Shown: positions 7,267 to 13,888 of the stretch, piece after piece
How the letters are laid out: the number at the start of each line of letters is the position of its first letter
How positions within the stretch are numbered: position 1 is the first letter of the stretch
From: Sulfurospirillum sp.
GTDB lineage: Bacteria > Campylobacterota > Campylobacteria > Campylobacterales > QNZT01
Assembly (NCBI GenBank): GCA_003978455.1
Contig: QNZT01000022.1
Span: 1-19,637, forward strand
Length of the DNA stretch: 19,637 nucleotides
Direction: 5' to 3'
Program-made: the position numbers and the translations under genes
Notes under the pieces: generated by a model
What the model was told of the DNA's origin: nothing
Database searches by the model: none
What the model saw: only the letters and a program-made list of their open reading frames with translations

Positions 7267-7809
7267 TTACATATGTCTTGCCCAGGATGAACCGCGCTCT
7301 TTTGCATATACCTTTTTAGGCAAGTTAAGGATATTGAACTCCTTGGGAATATCCGCATTGGGGAACACTTTCCACTCTTTGGGAAGTTTCAGTGCGAGTT
7401 TCGCAGAGAGTGTTTTTGCCAACTGACACCCTTCACTAAATGTTGTATGCCCCTTATGTACATAGACATGTAGATGTCCGGGTGTTTTACTCTCATACGC
7501 CGTAAAATTCAGATATCCTTCATCCCTTAACAGCAGTTGCAAACGGTGCCAGAACTTTTCTCTATTTCTGCCGTTATAGTCAAAAACAATATTTTCCACT
7601 TTGTCGCGCTCGTTGATAAGTGAGTGCGCAACGATGATTTTCCCGTTATCATACTCATTCATCACAGAACGGTTGAGTGGTTTGTCGATGCGCTCGTATT
7701 TGTCGAAAAAGAGTCTTCCTTTATAGTTGATCTTATTGACAATTTTATCCCGTTTGATCCAGTAGTGGCTGGTGATCATCTTGATAAGGGAGATATCGAC
7801 GTTATACAT
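7267..7809 (-). CDS. DUF1882 protein, possible primase-fold relative
   Basis: A 180-residue protein of the Campylobacterota-specific DUF1882 family (H. pylori HP0184 type), function not established. It follows glyA by 12 bases, the same neighbour as I recall in Helicobacter and Campylobacter. Its middle resembles the archaeo-eukaryotic primase (AEP) core. IVFDYNGRN (74-82) sits where AEPs have an hDhD metal motif. TPGHLHVYV (109-117), about 30 residues later, matches the sxH nucleotide-binding motif seen as SGGKGLHVYV in LigD-type polymerases. VFPNADIPKEFNILNLP (148-164) resembles the FPKQ...GNxIxLP segment of some prim-pols. The second motif I aspartate is Asn79, so polymerase activity is doubtful. 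The primase relation is my inference from motifs; a second ATG at 7779 could be the start. Confidence 0.75.
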   Translation of the reverse strand: MYNVDISLIKMITSHYWIKRDKIVNKINYKGRLFFDKYERIDKPLNRSVMNEYDNGKIIVAHSLINERDKVENIVFDYNGRNREKFWHRLQLLLRDEGYLNFTAYESKTPGHLHVYVHKGHTTFSEGCQLAKTLSAKLALKLPKEWKVFPNADIPKEFNILNLPKKVYAKERGSSWARHM

Positions 7810-7821
7810 CTTGTTACAATC

Positions 7822-9069
7822 CTAGTAAATTGGTCTGTCGTATATGACAAAATTCTGAGCCAGCTCTTTCATCTCTTCTTTGATGCGGGCATGCAACTCT
7901 TTATCTGTTATTTTATCCAAAACATCCGCAATTCTACCTGCAATAAGTTCAAATTCTTTTACTTTCATACCTCTTGCGGTTAAGGCTGGAGAACCTATTC
8001 TGATACCACTGGTTACAAATGGGCTTCTCGTCTCACCGGGGACAGTGTTTTTATTTACGGTGATTCCGGCATCTCCGAGGGCTGCATCGGCATCTTTGCC
8101 ACTAAATTCTTTATTTAAGAATGAAACGAGTACAAGATGGTTGTCCGTACCGCCGCTGACAACATCGTAGCCTCTTTTCATGAGCACTTCCGCCAGTACT
8201 TTTGCATTTGCCTTGACATCTTTGGCATATGTTTTCCACTCCGGTCGGAGATTTTCTCCGAAGCCGACTGCTTTTCCTGCGATCACATGCACCAGCGGAC
8301 CGCCCTGGATACCCGGGAAGATAGCGGAGTTGATTTTTTTGGCGATATCTTCGTCATTGGTCATGATCATACCGCCTCTGGGACCTCTGAGTGTTTTGTG
8401 TGTCGTGGTTGTGACGACATCGCAGTAGGGGAAGGGGCTCGGATGTTCACCTGCGGCTACCAGTCCCGCGATATGGGCGATATCGGCAAACAATATAGCG
8501 CCGACTGCATCGGCGATTTCGCGGAACTTTGCAAAATCGATCTCTCTGGGGTAGGCGCTTGCACCGCAGACGATCAGCTTCGGTTTGACGATTTTGGCGA
8601 TATCCATGACGCGGTCATAGTCGATGCGTCCGTCGAGCTCCACACCGTAGAAGAAGCTGGAGTAGGTTTTACCGGAACTGCTCACTTTGGAGCCGTGTGT
8701 CAGGTGTCCGCCGTGGCTGAGATCCATACCGAGGATCTTGTCGTAGGGTTTCAGCAGCGCCTGATAGACACCCTGATTCGCCTGAGAGCCGGAGTGGGGC
8801 TGGACATTGGCAAATTTGCATCCGAAAAGTTCACACGCCCTGTCGATCGCCAGCTGTTCTACCTGGTCGGCGTATTCGCATCCGCCGTAGTATCTTTTGT
8901 AGGGGTAGCCTTCTGCATATTTATTGGTAAAGATACTTCCCATCGCTTCCATCACTGCGGGTGAAGTGAAGTTTTCACTGGCGATCATCTCCAGGTGGTT
9001 GGTCTGGCGTTTTAACTCTTTTTGCAGTATCTCAAAAACCTGAGGATCCTCTTTTTCCATAAAATACAT
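7822..9069 (-). CDS. glyA: serine hydroxymethyltransferase
   Basis: PLP enzyme interconverting serine plus tetrahydrofolate with glycine plus methylene-tetrahydrofolate, the main one-carbon source. It is 415 residues, normal for the family. Visible motifs are IASENFTSPAV (29-39), GYPYKRYYGGCEY (54-66), HSGSQAN (92-98), LSHGGHLTHG (117-126), FADIAHIAG (194-202) and TTTTHKTLRGPRGG (220-233), with the PLP lysine Lys225. The ATG at 9069 directly abuts the lysS stop and has AAGGA at 7 bases spacing (9077-9081); an ATG nine bases further in lacks that spacing. Confidence 0.98.
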   Translation of the reverse strand: MYFMEKEDPQVFEILQKELKRQTNHLEMIASENFTSPAVMEAMGSIFTNKYAEGYPYKRYYGGCEYADQVEQLAIDRACELFGCKFANVQPHSGSQANQGVYQALLKPYDKILGMDLSHGGHLTHGSKVSSSGKTYSSFFYGVELDGRIDYDRVMDIAKIVKPKLIVCGASAYPREIDFAKFREIADAVGAILFADIAHIAGLVAAGEHPSPFPYCDVVTTTTHKTLRGPRGGMIMTNDEDIAKKINSAIFPGIQGGPLVHVIAGKAVGFGENLRPEWKTYAKDVKANAKVLAEVLMKRGYDVVSGGTDNHLVLVSFLNKEFSGKDADAALGDAGITVNKNTVPGETRSPFVTSGIRIGSPALTARGMKVKEFELIAGRIADVLDKITDKELHARIKEEMKELAQNFVIYDRPIY

Positions 9070-10608
9070 CTATTTGTCCTTTTCTTCTGTGTTGTCGTTG
9101 GTTGCATCGGGATTGTTGCGTGTCAGGGGTTTCATCGCCGGGAAGAGGATGACGTCGCGGATAGAGTGCTGGTTGGTCAGCAGCATCGCAAGTCTGTCGA
9201 TTCCGATACCCTCGCCGGCGGTCGGTGCCATACCGTATCCGAGTGCCTGTACATAATCTTCGTCCATCTCATGTGCTTCGTCGTCACCGGCATTTTTGGC
9301 TTCGATCTGTTTGGCAAAACGTTCATACTGGTCGATGGGATCGTTGAGTTCGTTAAAGCCGTTGGCGATCTCTTTGCCCGCTACGAAAAACTCAAAACGT
9401 TCCGCTATCTCCGGATTTTCGTCACTGCGTCTCGCCAGCGGGCTGATCTCTATCGGATAGTCGGTGATAAATGTCGGGTTGATCAGCTTCGGTTCGACAA
9501 ATTCATCAAACAGCTCTGTCTGAAGTTTGGCGACGGAGAGGTTTTTATCGACATCGACACCTCTTTCATGAAGATAGGCGACCATCTTTTCCCGGTCGTT
9601 GATGATCTCTTCGGGAACACCGCCGATAGTCACCAGCGACTCCGCCCAGGGGACTTTGGCAAAGGGTGTGGAGAAATCGATCTTCAACTCACCATAAGGG
9701 AGTTTGACAGGCAGATCCAGCTCCTGAAGCAGCTTCTCGAACAGCTCTTCGGTCAGCTTCATGAGATCATGGTAGTTGTGATACGCCCAGTAAAACTCCA
9801 GCATGGTAAATTCGGGATTGTGGGTATGATCCATCCCCTCGTTGCGGAAGTTTCTGTTGATCTCGAAAACCGCTTCAAAACCGCCGACGATGAGGCGCTT
9901 GAGATAGAGTTCGGGTGCGATTCTGAGATAGCGTTCGATATCGAGTGCATTGTGATGGGTGACGAACGGACGGGCATTGGCGCCGCCGGCGATCGGGTGC
10001 ATCATCGGTGTTTCGACTTCCAGAAACCCTTTCTCTTCAAAAAATCTTCTGGTGATACTGACGATTTTACTGCGTGTTTTAAAGGTCTCTTTGACATCGC
10101 CGTTCATGATCATGTCGAGGTAGCGCTGTCTGTAGCGTAGCTCTTTGTCCTGAAGTCCGTGAAATTTCTCCGGCAGGGGTTTGATCGCTTTGGATGCGAG
10201 TTGCAGTGCGGTGACATGCAGGGAGAGTTCACCGGTTTTGGTGACAAACGGAAAGCCCTCCACGGTGATGATATCGCCCACTTCGATCAGTTTTTTAAAG
10301 ACCGTGTTGTAAAAGCCTTCGGGCAGATTGTCGCGTGAGACATAGATCTGGAGTATGCCGTCTTCATCTTCGATTTTGACGAAGGCTGCCTTACCCATCA
10401 GTCGCAGAAACTTGATACGACCGCTGACAGTGACGGTTTTTGTTTCGTCGCGTTTGCTTTCGGTCTCCGCGACATAGTTGTACTCTTTTTTAAACTGTTC
10501 GGTCGTGGTATCTCTGGTCAGGTTGTGGGGGTAGGGGTTGATACCCATCTCTCTGAGTTGTTGCGCTTTTTGGATGCGCTGTTGTTCATATTGATTGTCG
10601 AATATCAA
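9070..10608 (-). CDS. lysS: lysyl-tRNA synthetase, class II
   Basis: Charges tRNA-Lys with lysine. The 512-residue protein has an N-terminal OB-fold anticodon-binding domain (about 58-140) and a class II catalytic domain with motif 1 (VETPMMHP, 198-205), motif 2 (FRNEG, 254-258, followed by HNPEFTMLEFY) and motif 3 (GIGIDRLAMLL, 467-477). A short acidic, Asn-rich tail ends the protein. The start is a TTG preceded by AGAGGAA (10613-10619), because no in-frame ATG or GTG precedes the conserved N-terminal helix. glyA begins at the very next base after the stop. Confidence 0.97.
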   Translation of the reverse strand: MIFDNQYEQQRIQKAQQLREMGINPYPHNLTRDTTTEQFKKEYNYVAETESKRDETKTVTVSGRIKFLRLMGKAAFVKIEDEDGILQIYVSRDNLPEGFYNTVFKKLIEVGDIITVEGFPFVTKTGELSLHVTALQLASKAIKPLPEKFHGLQDKELRYRQRYLDMIMNGDVKETFKTRSKIVSITRRFFEEKGFLEVETPMMHPIAGGANARPFVTHHNALDIERYLRIAPELYLKRLIVGGFEAVFEINRNFRNEGMDHTHNPEFTMLEFYWAYHNYHDLMKLTEELFEKLLQELDLPVKLPYGELKIDFSTPFAKVPWAESLVTIGGVPEEIINDREKMVAYLHERGVDVDKNLSVAKLQTELFDEFVEPKLINPTFITDYPIEISPLARRSDENPEIAERFEFFVAGKEIANGFNELNDPIDQYERFAKQIEAKNAGDDEAHEMDEDYVQALGYGMAPTAGEGIGIDRLAMLLTNQHSIRDVILFPAMKPLTRNNPDATNDNTEEKDK

Positions 10609-10635
10609 TGGATTCCTCTCTTTATTAAAGATTAT

Positions 10636-11097
10636 TTACTGTTTTTGCTGACACGCTTCACAGATGCCGTAAAGTTGCATCAGGTGATCGGTTAGTTTGA
10701 AATTGTGCTTTTTAGCAATCTTTTGCTGAAGATCTTCTATATTGGGGTCTTCAAACTCTACGATCACACCGCACTCTTCACAGATCATGTGATCATGGTG
10801 GGGTTTGTTGCTGAGTTCGAACTTTTTCCCCTGGGTGCCGAAGGAGAGTGATGTTGCAAGTTTGTTCTCTTCGAGCAGGTTGAGGGTACGGTAAACGGTT
10901 GTGATACCGGTGTTGAGTTCCGGATACTTCTGTTTGACCAGCAGATAGAGATTCTCCGGCGTGAAGTGGTCGGGATGATCATAGAGTGTTCTGAGTATCG
11001 CTTCCCGCTGTGCTGTAAATTTCAGGTTGTTGCTTCTGAGAATCGTCTTGAACGTCAGAAGCAACTCATCGTAGGAGAGGGATTCAATACTTTTCAT
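10636..11097 (-). CDS. fur: ferric uptake regulator Fur
   Basis: Fe(II)-dependent DNA-binding repressor of iron acquisition genes. The 153-residue protein has an N-terminal winged helix (about 14-90, recognition helix near TGITTVYRTLNLLEE) and a C-terminal metal-binding and dimerisation domain. HHDHMIC (100-106) and two CxxC pairs (C106/C109 and C146/C149) provide the structural zinc site. A roughly 20-residue N-terminal extension before the winged helix is as I recall in Campylobacter and Helicobacter Fur. AGGA (11104-11107) overlaps the cvpA stop. Being inside a housekeeping operon, fur probably shares the promoter upstream of cvpA; I did not see a clear Fur box there. Zur or PerR are less likely given the motif set and the synteny. 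Confidence 0.92.
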   Translation of the reverse strand: MKSIESLSYDELLLTFKTILRSNNLKFTAQREAILRTLYDHPDHFTPENLYLLVKQKYPELNTGITTVYRTLNLLEENKLATSLSFGTQGKKFELSNKPHHDHMICEECGVIVEFEDPNIEDLQQKIAKKHNFKLTDHLMQLYGICEACQQKQ

Positions 11098-11105
11098 CTG
11101 AAATC

Positions 11106-11660
11106 CTACTCCTCCCCATCCTCTTTATCTTCATCATTTGAGACAGAGATGCTATCTTGCATATTGATCTGTGATGGATCGATTTTGACGATTTTTGCGC
11201 CTACTTCCTGAAAAATCGGATACATCATAGAACCGGCAAACAGGTTGTTGATACTGGCTTTGAAGATGCCGATGTTGGAAAAGACATAGATGATGACGGA
11301 AAAGATCAGGAAGACTTTGGCGCCGCCGACAAAAAAACCGAGCAGTTTGTCCACCAGACCAAGACCGCTGGAATTGACCAGTCTACCCAGTAGAAAGCCT
11401 ATCATGACGGCAAAAAGCCAAAAAGCGATCAAAACAGCGATAAAACCGATAAGATAGAGTGATCCCTTGTTCTGAAGATTCAGAAAATTGGCATCGAGAA
11501 ATCTGCCTGCCGTTTCGGCATAGCGGCTGGCAACATAAATACCGCCGATAATACCGACCAAGCCGAAAACCTCTTTGACAAATCCTCTGAAAATACCTTT
11601 GATACCCAGGAAGAGGATAAGTGCGATGGAGACGAGATCCAGAAGTGATATATGTTCCAT
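11106..11660 (-). CDS. CvpA-family membrane protein
   Basis: An 184-residue inner-membrane protein of the CvpA family, named from its need in colicin V production. It has four predicted transmembrane helices (about 8-23, 30-46, 69-92 and 110-128) with the family's LDLVSIALILFLGIKGIFRGFVKE beginning split by short loops, and an acidic Asp/Glu C-terminal tail (165-184). The molecular role is not firmly known; membrane or envelope stress functions have been suggested. It is the first gene of the cvpA-fur-lysS-glyA train and lies right after a good promoter. The ribosome site is weak and distant (AAAGG at 11672-11676). Confidence 0.88.
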   Translation of the reverse strand: MEHISLLDLVSIALILFLGIKGIFRGFVKEVFGLVGIIGGIYVASRYAETAGRFLDANFLNLQNKGSLYLIGFIAVLIAFWLFAVMIGFLLGRLVNSSGLGLVDKLLGFFVGGAKVFLIFSVIIYVFSNIGIFKASINNLFAGSMMYPIFQEVGAKIVKIDPSQINMQDSISVSNDEDKEDGEE

Positions 11661-11695
11661 AAAATTGACAACCTTTACTATTTGTTAAGTAGGGG

Positions 11696-11724
11696 ATTAT
11701 AACAAAAATTTACCTTATTGTAAA
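11696..11724 (-). promoter_or_regulatory. sigma70-type promoter of the cvpA-fur-lysS-glyA train
   Basis: On the minus strand, TTTACA (11719-11724) and TATAAT (11696-11701) are separated by 17 bases, and TG precedes the -10 to give an extended -10 (TGTTATAAT). Transcription would start near 11689, leaving about 29 bases of leader before cvpA. This is the best promoter I see in the window and could drive eight genes down to aroE. The rest of the 138-base gap to pilT is AT-rich without a clear terminator. Confidence 0.65.
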
Positions 11725-11798
11725 ACTATAACCCCCGTCGAATAGAAATTAATCCTACAGATTTATAAAATATCAAGAGAAAACCTTTTCTGATACGC

Positions 11799-12896
11799 CT
11801 ATAAAAGACCGATCTTTCCTTTGAGCTCATCGGGCTGTGTCGATATACGCAGGGCATCCTCTTTGGTGACAATGTTTTGCTTGACCAGCTTTTCGAGTGC
11901 TTGCGTCTGTGTCTGCATCCCTGTCTGTGCCTGGTTGAGCTGCATCTGGGAGTAGAGCTGGTGTACTTTGTTTTCACGGATCAGGTTAGCGATAGCGTGG
12001 TTGTTGATCATGATCTCCTGTACGGCGACACGCCCTTTGTTTCGTCTTGGGAGGAGCATTTGCGAGATAACGGCGGTGAGTGATACGGAGAGCATATTTC
12101 TGACTTGCAACTGTTCGGAACCTTCAAAAGTATCGACGATTCTGTTGATCGTTTGTACGGCTGAGTTGGTATGGAGAGTGCCGAAAACGAGGTGACCGGT
12201 TTCCGCCGCTGTCAGTGCCGCTTCGATCGTCTCTTTGTCACGCATCTCACCGATCAGGATGATGTCGGGATCTTCACGCATCGCAAATTTGAGGGCGGTG
12301 GCGAAACTTTTGGTATCTTCACCGACATTTCTGTGCGAGAAGAGGGATTTTTTATTTTGATGGATAAACTCGACCGGATCTTCTGCGGTAATAATATGTT
12401 TACGCTCGGTCATATTGATCTCATTCAGAAGTGCGGAGAGGGTGGTTGATTTACCGCTTCCTGTCGGTCCGGTAACGAGGATAAGTCCTTTCTCTCTTTT
12501 GATGATCTCTTTAAAAACCGCCGGAGCACCGAGATCGTCGAGAGAAGGGATCTCTGTGGGAATAATCCTGAACGCTGCGGCGAGTTCCGTGCCGATCGTA
12601 TAGTAGTAGTTACCCCTGAATCTGCCCACATTGGGGATTTCGATGGCGAAGTCGACCTCTTTGTTCTCTTCGAGATGCTTTTTCTGTTTGTCGGTGATGA
12701 GTGCGTAGCACATCTCTTCGATCGTTTTACCGTCAAGTTTGGGAAGGTTGAGCGGAACCAGCTTGCCGTCGATTCGTATTTGCGGTTCGCTTCGGCTGAC
12801 CAGGTGCAGATCCGATGCACCGTGGGCAACGATATTTTTAAGCAGTGTGTTGATGTCCATTTGTTGCTGTTGCGGACGTTCTAAAGTTTCAGTCAT
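11799..12896 (-). CDS. pilT: PilT-type twitching-motility retraction ATPase
   Basis: Hexameric cytoplasmic ATPase that depolymerises type IV pili. The 365-residue protein has the N-terminal PAS-like domain (GASDLHLVSRSEPQIRIDG, 26-44) and the RecA-like core. Walker A is GPTGSGKST (143-151), the Asp box is REDPDIILIGEMRD (207-220), the His box is TGHLVFGTLHT (233-243), and the AIRNLIRE-like retraction motif reads AIANLIRENK (301-310). The start is the ATG at 12896 with GGGGA upstream; an internal ATG at 12860 matches the usual PilT N-terminus but has no ribosome site. It follows gatC by 9 bases. No pilus structural genes are in the window, so it may serve pili encoded elsewhere. Confidence 0.93.
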   Translation of the reverse strand: MTETLERPQQQQMDINTLLKNIVAHGASDLHLVSRSEPQIRIDGKLVPLNLPKLDGKTIEEMCYALITDKQKKHLEENKEVDFAIEIPNVGRFRGNYYYTIGTELAAAFRIIPTEIPSLDDLGAPAVFKEIIKREKGLILVTGPTGSGKSTTLSALLNEINMTERKHIITAEDPVEFIHQNKKSLFSHRNVGEDTKSFATALKFAMREDPDIILIGEMRDKETIEAALTAAETGHLVFGTLHTNSAVQTINRIVDTFEGSEQLQVRNMLSVSLTAVISQMLLPRRNKGRVAVQEIMINNHAIANLIRENKVHQLYSQMQLNQAQTGMQTQTQALEKLVKQNIVTKEDALRISTQPDELKGKIGLL

Positions 12897-12905
12897 GTTG
12901 TTCCC

Positions 12906-13196
12906 CTATTCGATTATTTTAGGGACAACGAAGAAACCTCCTTCTCTTTTTGGTGCATGCTCCAGAATGGTCTCGATGATTTCCGGATTGCCTGCGGGGG
13001 TATCCTCACGAAAAGGGGTACCGCCCTCGATAGTCGAAAAAGATGCTTCCTCTTTGTCCAAATCCAATTCATTCAGATTTTCAACAAAATCGACTATTTT
13101 GCCAATCTCTTCAATCATACTTTCACGTCTGGATGCTTCGATCTCCAGAGAGGAGAGTTTTTCCAGTTTTTGTAACAGGGTGTCGTCAACTTTCAT
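12906..13196 (-). CDS. gatC: aspartyl/glutamyl-tRNA amidotransferase subunit C
   Basis: Small subunit of the GatCAB complex, which converts mis-charged Glu-tRNA(Gln) or Asp-tRNA(Asn) to the amide form. The 96-residue protein matches the family in length and in the pattern of an N-terminal helical pair (about 5-45, LSSLEIEAS...IGKIVDFVENLNELD), a middle stretch with TPFREDTP (59-66) and a C-terminal APKREGGFFVVPKIIE. AAAGG (13203-13207) lies 6 bases before the ATG. gatA and gatB are not adjacent. It is the first gene of a two-gene unit with pilT, transcribed from the divergent promoter region at 13239-13270. Confidence 0.95.
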   Translation of the reverse strand: MKVDDTLLQKLEKLSSLEIEASRRESMIEEIGKIVDFVENLNELDLDKEEASFSTIEGGTPFREDTPAGNPEIIETILEHAPKREGGFFVVPKIIE

Positions 13197-13240
13197 GTAA
13201 AACCTTTATACCTAAGTCAATATATGTTTAATTCATAATG

Positions 13241-13249
13241 TGCTATATT
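13241..13249 (+). promoter_or_regulatory. extended -10 for the rightward 13283 gene train
   Basis: TGCTATATT is an extended -10 (TG, one base, TATATT) whose start point would fall near 13256, about 27 bases before the TTG start. No good -35 hexamer is visible 17 bases upstream. Confidence 0.45.
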
Positions 13250-13259
13250 TCATCGAAAG

Positions 13260-13268
13260 ATTATAGCA
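13260..13268 (-). promoter_or_regulatory. extended -10 for gatC-pilT
   Basis: On the minus strand these bases read TGCTATAAT, a full extended -10. Transcription would start near 13253, about 57 bases before gatC. No clear -35 is seen, but the extended TG can compensate. Confidence 0.5.
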
Positions 13269-13270
13269 CA

Positions 13271-13276
13271 AAAGGA
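13271..13276 (+). promoter_or_regulatory. ribosome binding site fixing a TTG start
   Basis: AAAGGA lies 6 bases before the TTG at 13283. It rules against the in-frame ATG at 13238, which lies inside the promoter symmetry and has no ribosome site. Confidence 0.6.
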
Positions 13277-13282
13277 TTAACT

Positions 13283-13879
13283 TTGGGACTGAAAGAGAAT
13301 GTCGAAGCGATCAAGCAGGAGTTGAGTACAGAGGAACAGTTTTTGGAGAGTGTCATCAAGGCGGAGGGCTTTTTCAAGAAGTATAAAAAGCTTTTGATTG
13401 CACTGGGGACACTGCTTGTCGTCGGTTTTCTGGCGTATGCGGCGATGGAGTACATCAAAAACAGAGATTTACAGCAGGCAAATCAGGCACTGGCTCTGTT
13501 GCAGAGCAATCCGGAGGATCAGGCGGCACTGGATACGCTGAAGAGCAAAAAACCGGAACTTTACGAGCTCTATATATTTTCACAGGCAGTGAAAAGCAGC
13601 GATGTCGCGAAACTTCAGAAAGTCGAAAAAGAGTTGAAAGATCCGGTACTGAAAGATTTAGCTACTTTTCAGAGTGCTGCGCTTTCACAGGATTCTGAAG
13701 GTTTGCAGGGGTATGCTGAAAAACAGGGTGCGATGCTTCGGGAAGTTTCGATACTCGATGACGCTTTTTTGCTCTTTGAAGAGGGTAAAAATAAAGAAGC
13801 CAGAGAGATGCTGAAACAGATCCCCGTCACATCGTCACTCTATCAGGTTGTGCAGAATTTTATGCATTATCAGAAGTAG
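13283..13879 (+). CDS. membrane-anchored helical protein, YfgM-like
   Basis: A 198-residue protein with a cytoplasmic, charged helix (1-34), one transmembrane helix (about 37-55, LLIALGTLLVVGFLAYAAM) and a periplasmic all-helical domain with the spacing of short TPR-like hairpins (ANQALALLQ, ELYIFSQAV, LFEEGKNKEAREMLKQI). That topology resembles E. coli YfgM, an inner-membrane periplasmic chaperone partner of SecYEG, and the following gene is a beta-propeller lipoprotein, as BamB follows yfgM in E. coli. The relation is inferred from topology and context; sequence identity looks low. TTG start chosen for its AAAGGA. The next gene begins 9 bases after the stop. Conserved in Campylobacterota next to gatC, as far as I recall. 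Confidence 0.7.
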   Translation: MGLKENVEAIKQELSTEEQFLESVIKAEGFFKKYKKLLIALGTLLVVGFLAYAAMEYIKNRDLQQANQALALLQSNPEDQAALDTLKSKKPELYELYIFSQAVKSSDVAKLQKVEKELKDPVLKDLATFQSAALSQDSEGLQGYAEKQGAMLREVSILDDAFLLFEEGKNKEAREMLKQIPVTSSLYQVVQNFMHYQK

Positions 13880-13883
13880 GAGG
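13878..13883 (+). promoter_or_regulatory. strong ribosome binding site of the lipoprotein gene
   Basis: AGGAGG, a perfect Shine-Dalgarno core, overlaps the stop of the preceding gene and lies 5 bases before the ATG at 13889. Confidence 0.7.
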
Positions 13884-13888
13884 TTTTC

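Larger units (their letters stand above)
13239..13270. repeat. 9-bp perfect inverted repeat containing two facing -10 elements
   Basis: TGTGCTATA (13239-13247) and TATAGCACA (13262-13270) are perfect inverted copies separated by 14 bases. The left arm starts an extended -10 for the plus strand and the right arm one for the minus strand, so the symmetry coincides with both divergent promoters. It could also act as an operator for a dimeric regulator. Confidence 0.65.

Noticed and set aside
8137..8964. 275-codon plus-strand open frame opposite glyA
   Set aside because: Antisense shadow of serine hydroxymethyltransferase.
9022..10140. 372-codon plus-strand open frame opposite lysS
   Set aside because: Entirely covered by lysS, which has all three class II motifs; the reverse frame shows no domain.
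11696..11798. A Fur box or pilT terminator in the 138-base gap
   Set aside because: I found no GATAAT-type triplet array and only a 6-bp repeat with a 2-base loop, too tight to be a terminator.
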